A stretch of DNA of 23,569 bases from IMG/VR virus record IMGVR_UViG_3300030333_002851, positions 1-23,569 of that record. One strand, given 5' to 3'. Positions 20,712 to 23,569 of the stretch are shown piece after piece (position 1 is the first letter of the stretch; each line of letters starts with the position of its first letter). The position numbers and the translations under genes were made by a program. Source of the DNA: a virus. The notes beneath the pieces were generated by a model that saw nothing but the letters and a program-made list of their open reading frames with translations, made no database searches and was not told where the DNA came from.

Positions 20712-21524
20712 CCGTTTATATTCAGGCCAATCTATACATTCTTGTATATGCTCCATAGGATCCAACCATCGCCAAGCATTGAGTTTGTTATCTAACTTGA
20801 ATTTTCTATAGCTTCTATATTTCTTAAACAAATATTTGTGACGCTCTCTAAATTCAATATACTCTGCTTCATCATTAATAGAATGATTGGGTGATGCTTG
20901 CAAAGCTATCTTCTTTAATTTAAAACCTTCGAGTTGTGGTTCAGTATCAAATTGCCAAGCCAAGGTAGCATCGTTACCGTAAGCATATCCATATGCCATG
21001 TCATATCCGTAAGTGCATTTACGCCAGATGTAAGTTGAGACAATAAAAGAATTGATAGGAGCTTCTATAATCGCTTTAGGATTGTCATGCTCTGTTACTA
21101 CCTTCTCATGTGCCCAAATACCTTCTAAGGAATTATACGCTGTGCGTTTACCATACTGCGCTTGCCATATATTCCTGCAACGCCAAAGATCGTGCATCTT
21201 TAAAGTTTCGGTCATAGCTTTAAAACAATCTGGATCCTCTAGATCTATAATATAATCTAGATCCAATAAAGCTACCCATTCGGTATCGACCTCTCGCATC
21301 ATTATATTGCGACAGACTTCATTGCCCCAACCATCATCGGTTTCTTTTCTTAGTATCGTCCAATACTCTGGTAAGTCATCTAGCTCTATCGGTTCTTCTT
21401 GAGAGCCATCATCCATAACCATGAACTTAAAATGTTCATAAGCTTTGATCTTATCATAATACTCAGCTACCTCTTTTAGTAACTTCTTATTATTATAATA
21501 AGTATAACTAACGGTCAGATGCAT
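20703..21524 (-). CDS. GT2-like glycosyltransferase
   Basis: This 273-residue protein has the GT-A plan of family 2 glycosyltransferases. A first strand and helix (HLTVSYTYYNNKKLLKEV) precede MVMDDGSQE (D38, D39 binding the nucleotide-sugar), then DDGWGNEVCRNIMM and the metal-binding DxD as D88-L-D90 (VALLDLDYI). The C-terminal part (from about 190) is Trp- and Tyr-rich and less conserved. It would transfer a sugar from a nucleotide-sugar onto an unknown acceptor, possibly phage DNA bases, a virion protein or a host surface glycan. It lacks membrane helices. Its start overlaps the upstream 65-residue gene by 17 bp. Confidence 0.83.
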   Translation of the reverse strand: MHLTVSYTYYNNKKLLKEVAEYYDKIKAYEHFKFMVMDDGSQEEPIELDDLPEYWTILRKETDDGWGNEVCRNIMMREVDTEWVALLDLDYIIDLEDPDCFKAMTETLKMHDLWRCRNIWQAQYGKRTAYNSLEGIWAHEKVVTEHDNPKAIIEAPINSFIVSTYIWRKCTYGYDMAYGYAYGNDATLAWQFDTEPQLEGFKLKKIALQASPNHSINDEAEYIEFRERHKYLFKKYRSYRKFKLDNKLNAWRWLDPMEHIQECIDWPEYKRLR

Positions 21525-21705
21525 TGGCTAACTTCCACATTTCTTTATATAAACAAAAACGTCTATCGCCTTTGCTAGTCTCATAAACAAATTGAGCTGC
21601 TAAGAGTTCCACGACCTTACCTTCATTATATCTGTCGAAGGCAGGTTCGCTATGTCCGATCCAATCGCCCAGTTGCGGTTTATTTTCTTTACGCTTCTTC
21701 ACCAT
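21508..21705 (-). CDS. Hypothetical small protein (65 aa)
   Basis: The protein reads MVKKRKENKPQLGDWIGHSE, then YNEGKVVELLAAQFVYET and FCLYKEMWKL. The G-D-W and G-x-V-V-E-L-L-x-x-Q-F pattern looks like a small SH3-like barrel, but no family is assigned. The chosen ATG 21705 overlaps the end of the oxygenase gene by 17 bp; the longer frame to 21762 is not preferred because it would run through that gene. Confidence 0.6.
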   Translation of the reverse strand: MVKKRKENKPQLGDWIGHSEPAFDRYNEGKVVELLAAQFVYETSKGDRRFCLYKEMWKLANASDR

Positions 21706-22237
21706 AAAATATTTGCATAGTTCGTCGACGCAAGTCATGACTCCATACAGCTGTAGTAGCATGCATGAGTGGAGTATAATAAAATACGCCGAGGTTATAA
21801 GTAGGTGGCGTACATATAGTATCGCCGTTGTTATCGATTATAAGGTTCCAGCCTCCCTCTTCAGCTTCCCAATCGTGATTAAGGAATATAGTTAGAGCGG
21901 CTTTGTGTTTAATGTCTGCATGCAATGGAATCTGATCGTTAGGAAAAGCTCCTTTCAATTCATGCAATCCTGGATTCTGATGGTTAGTCCAAGACTCTTC
22001 TATTAATCCACATTCTATAAGTCGCTCATTAATGCCTCTATAGATCTTTCTAAAATCTTCATCAGCACAACTATATTGTCTTAACCTATACGCAGTATGC
22101 GGTTCCGGAAAATCAAAGTAATTCATTTGCTCCGGTTGAAACCACTGATGGGGATCAAGATCCGGAAGTTCAGGAATAATGTTAGGTATTCTAACCCAAC
22201 CTCTTTGTTTTACTTCTTCTACATTTATATCGTACAT
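21689..22237 (-). CDS. 2OG-Fe(II) oxygenase
   Basis: This 182-residue protein has H106-x-D108 (IPLHADIKHKAALTIFL), a GGWNLI loop, distal H159 (PLMHATTAV) and a basic R170-R171 (DLRRRTMQIFY) at about the right distance for 2-oxoglutarate. The substrate is unknown. The ATG (22237) shares its A with the last base of the upstream tRNA CCA end, so the mRNA leader is the tRNA itself; AGGCG inside the tRNA acceptor stem is the only possible ribosome-binding site. It is followed by a small protein and a glycosyltransferase. Confidence 0.85.
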   Translation of the reverse strand: MYDINVEEVKQRGWVRIPNIIPELPDLDPHQWFQPEQMNYFDFPEPHTAYRLRQYSCADEDFRKIYRGINERLIECGLIEESWTNHQNPGLHELKGAFPNDQIPLHADIKHKAALTIFLNHDWEAEEGGWNLIIDNNGDTICTPPTYNLGVFYYTPLMHATTAVWSHDLRRRTMQIFYGEEA

Positions 22238-22313
22238 GGCACGCCTGGTAGGACTCGAACCTACAACCTATAGCTTAGAAGGCTATTGCTCTATCCAGTT
22301 GAGCTACAGGCGC
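22237..22313 (-). tRNA. tRNA-Arg (anticodon UCU)
   Basis: Full cloverleaf on the minus strand: acceptor GCGCCTG with CAGGCGT, D arm GCTC/GAGC, anticodon stem ATAGC/GCTAT with loop CTTCTAA (anticodon TCT), T arm GTAGG/CCTAC with loop TTCGAGT, discriminator G and encoded CCA. It reads AGA, a frequent Arg codon in AT-rich phage genes. The 5' end directly follows the stop codon of the HAD gene and the CCA end overlaps the next ATG by one base. Confidence 0.95.
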
Positions 22314-22778
22314 TTATTTAAAGTCTGATCTTACGTCACCGTATGGAGTGATATCTCCATCTAGCTGAAAACACGTAAGACCTCTTTTGCGCCACATAGC
22401 ACATACTGAAGGTCTATCATCGAAAGCCATCTCCGGAGAGAAGCCATCTTCGATTAGCCCATCTAAGATTATTTCTTTTACCACGTAGTCAGGTTCGTAA
22501 TCGCCATCGGGACGCATACGTAAAGTATCGTATTGTATACCTAAAGCATTCAATTGCTTTTCGGTAATATCCCTTTGAGCTTCATTACGTCCTGAGACTA
22601 CAATGATAGTATGTTGATCCTGCATACCTAATGCAAGATGCACTACTGGCCATATGGGGGTATCTAAATGAATTGCCTCGACAAAAGCTTTCCAATCTTT
22701 CTTCTGCGAGCCGTCCACAAACTTACGTCGGTGATCGACATTCATTAAAGTACCATCTACATCAAATATAATATCCAT
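22314..22778 (-). CDS. HAD-superfamily phosphatase (PNK 3'-phosphatase-like)
   Basis: A 154-residue HAD hydrolase with catalytic D6-x-D8-G-T (IIFDVDGTLMN), motif II in IVVSGRNE, and motif IV FDDRPS, resembling the 3'-phosphatase half of T4 polynucleotide kinase (MSGR...MWRR arrangement, with Q-REQGD/RPDGD-like, from memory); MWRKRGLTCFQ also matches. It could remove 3' phosphates from cleaved RNA or DNA, perhaps linked to the adjacent tRNA, but no kinase domain is fused here. I chose ATG 22778, directly before the DxD motif, rather than ATGs at 22787 or 22805. It follows the stop of a 27-residue gene by 1 bp. Confidence 0.82.
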   Translation of the reverse strand: MDIIFDVDGTLMNVDHRRKFVDGSQKKDWKAFVEAIHLDTPIWPVVHLALGMQDQHTIIVVSGRNEAQRDITEKQLNALGIQYDTLRMRPDGDYEPDYVVKEIILDGLIEDGFSPEMAFDDRPSVCAMWRKRGLTCFQLDGDITPYGDVRSDFK

Positions 22779-22779
22779 C

Positions 22780-22863
22780 TCAATACCCATCCGGCCAGTC
22801 ATCAAACCAATTATACATTATTACTAACGTTACAATAACCAGCAAATAAAATATAATATCCAT
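22780..22863 (-). CDS. Possible 27-aa membrane peptide
   Basis: A short frame starting MDIIFYLLVIVTLVIMYNW, one membrane helix, with a short acidic end. Its ATG lies about 7 bp after the -10 of promoter E, at the expected transcription start, so the mRNA would be leaderless. Its first 15 bases are identical to those of the downstream HAD gene. It may be real or just the leader of that gene. Confidence 0.45.
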   Translation of the reverse strand: MDIIFYLLVIVTLVIMYNWFDDWPDGY

Positions 22864-22869
22864 TCTATA

Positions 22870-22898
22870 ATTATACTACAAAGTGCAGTTTAAGGCAA
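22870..22898 (-). promoter_or_regulatory. Sigma70-like early promoter (copy E)
   Basis: Minus strand TTGCCT (22898-22893), 17 bp, TATAAT (22875-22870), then TATAGAAT. The -35 lies inside the last codons of the 70-residue gene. It leads the 27-residue peptide, HAD phosphatase, tRNA-Arg, 2OG oxygenase and glycosyltransferase unit. Confidence 0.8.
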
Positions 22899-23102
22899 CA
22901 AGTTTTTTTCTGGCACTAGTTGCTTACGATGATTCAATCGTACGCCAGTCTCGATATCCAACCCGCCAGTAGTATGCAGCAGCTCTTTAGTCAAAGATTT
23001 AGTATCGACGCCCACCCACATCTCGGGCAGTAGATCGTTAAGTACTTTAACTTCTATGCTACGGCTTTTTTTGACTTGTCGGAGCAAAGCTCTTAGCTTC
23101 AT
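22890..23102 (-). CDS. Hypothetical protein (70 aa)
   Basis: A basic/helical protein starting MKLRALLRQVKKSRSIEVKV with LLPEMWVGVDTKSLTKELL after it. No family recognised. I chose ATG 23102, which has GGAG 8 nt upstream; the frame's first ATG at 23165 would run deep into the preceding gene. It overlaps that gene by 44 bp and is the last of its unit. Confidence 0.6.
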   Translation of the reverse strand: MKLRALLRQVKKSRSIEVKVLNDLLPEMWVGVDTKSLTKELLHTTGGLDIETGVRLNHRKQLVPEKNLLP

Positions 23103-23400
23103 GAGAGAGTCTCCTTTTCCGAACGCGACCTTCATAGAATATCGGTACGTAGTACCACGGAGCAAGCAAAAGTTTTTTACGTTGCTGTCGTGTCATATCA
23201 TACGAATACTCTACCCCATTATGGATCCAGGTGCAATGATAACCAAACCAAAAATCGTCTTCGTACCATTTCACCGAACCACCATATCGAATTAAATGCT
23301 CCAATGTATAAAAATAACAGTTGTTGTGTTTAGCGAAAAGGCGTAACGGCCACAACCAGAAGAATACTATCATTACTCCTGCTGTGAAGATATATCTCAC
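23059..23400 (-). CDS. Hypothetical membrane-anchored protein (113 aa, GTG start)
   Basis: An N-terminal hydrophobic helix (IFTAGVMIVFFWLWPLRLFA) anchors a soluble, Tyr/Trp-rich domain (FYTLEHLIRYGGSVKWYEDD, FWFGYHCTWIHNGVEYSYD) and a basic end. The GTG at 23400 overlaps the preceding stop (GTGA). No family recognised. Confidence 0.6.
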   Translation of the reverse strand: MRYIFTAGVMIVFFWLWPLRLFAKHNNCYFYTLEHLIRYGGSVKWYEDDFWFGYHCTWIHNGVEYSYDMTRQQRKKLLLAPWYYVPIFYEGRVRKRRLSHEAKSFAPTSQKKP

Positions 23401-23564
23401 GCCGCCAACCTTTCTATTAGATTGCGAAGCAAGAAAAGCAGTCCGAAGCTATTTAGAATAATCAAAGCTCGATCTTTCCATAGAATAGATACAATCAACC
23501 AACCGAAGATGCCGACTACACTTAATATTAAGTCGTAGACTTGTAACTCGGGTACGCCGCGCAT
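23397..23564 (-). CDS. Small membrane protein (55 aa)
   Basis: The frame from ATG 23564 reads MRGVPELQVYDLILSVVG and has two hydrophobic helices (LILSVVGIFGWLIVSIL and ALIILNSFGLLFLL). It ends with TGA overlapping the next gene's GTG. The start is within five bases of the window edge, so upstream context is lost and the real start could lie beyond. No family recognised. Confidence 0.6.
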   Translation of the reverse strand: MRGVPELQVYDLILSVVGIFGWLIVSILWKDRALIILNSFGLLFLLRNLIERLAA

Positions 23565-23569
23565 CGACA

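Noticed and set aside
1-23569. CRISPR array, insertion sequence, integrase or attachment site
   Set aside because: I saw no regularly spaced direct repeats, transposase, integrase or terminal inverted repeats in the window; the tRNA is not flanked by an integrase gene.

Overview
This window looks like part of the genome of a large T4-like (myovirus-type) phage of an AT-rich, probably marine, bacterium. The hallmark block is the T4-like replication and late-transcription set: single-stranded DNA-binding protein gp32, helicase loader gp59, late-transcription coactivator gp33 and a T4-type lysozyme, in the T4 order 33-59-32. Other support comes from T4-type late promoters (TATAAATA), tightly overlapping genes almost all on the minus strand, a tRNA-Arg, and many small proteins of types common in marine T4-like phages (from memory, not searched). 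The low GC content and the IscU and carbamoyltransferase genes suggest a SAR11-like or other streamlined marine host; this is inference.

Layout. 1-1661 (+): C-terminal part of a repetitive, probably structural protein. 1662-1822: convergent intergenic region with a terminator and structured sequence. 4686-1823 (-): lysozyme, gp33, a 2OG-Fe(II) oxygenase, gp59 and gp32, led by a strong sigma70-like promoter. 11537-4742 (-): a remarkable accessory cluster under T4-late promoters. It holds two small membrane/coiled-coil proteins, CsgF, the CsgG curli secretion channel, a curlin-like secreted repeat protein, a FecR-domain protein, a small membrane protein, a second curlin-like protein, a CHASE2 class III cyclase and a DUF5658-like membrane protein. 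17173-11598 (-): small conserved phage proteins, a 2OG oxygenase, two SGNH hydrolase-like paralogues, the Fe-S scaffold IscU, a basic Ala/Lys-rich protein and a NodU-type carbamoyltransferase. 18891-17248 (-): DUF932 protein, cupin/JmjC-like oxygenase and a small membrane protein. 20657-18998 (-): small proteins and another 2OG oxygenase. 22863-20703 (-): a 27-residue membrane peptide, HAD phosphatase, tRNA-Arg(UCU), 2OG oxygenase, a small protein and a GT2-like glycosyltransferase. 23564-22890 (-): three small proteins.

How it works together. Five nearly identical promoters (TTGCC-like -35, exactly 17 bp, TATAAT) each open one minus-strand unit and probably use host sigma70 RNA polymerase early in infection. 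The curli/FecR/cyclase cluster instead has T4-late promoters. The leading one lies inside a hairpin that would bury the first gene's ribosome-binding site in read-through RNA, as known for some T4 late genes. The most interesting system is therefore a late-expressed phage curli-like apparatus: its own outer-membrane pore, pore partner, two candidate amyloid substrates and a transmembrane signalling module. A second theme is five Fe(II)/2OG-oxygenase-like enzymes together with carbamoyltransferase, glycosyltransferase and SGNH genes, suggesting modification of glycans, DNA or surface molecules.
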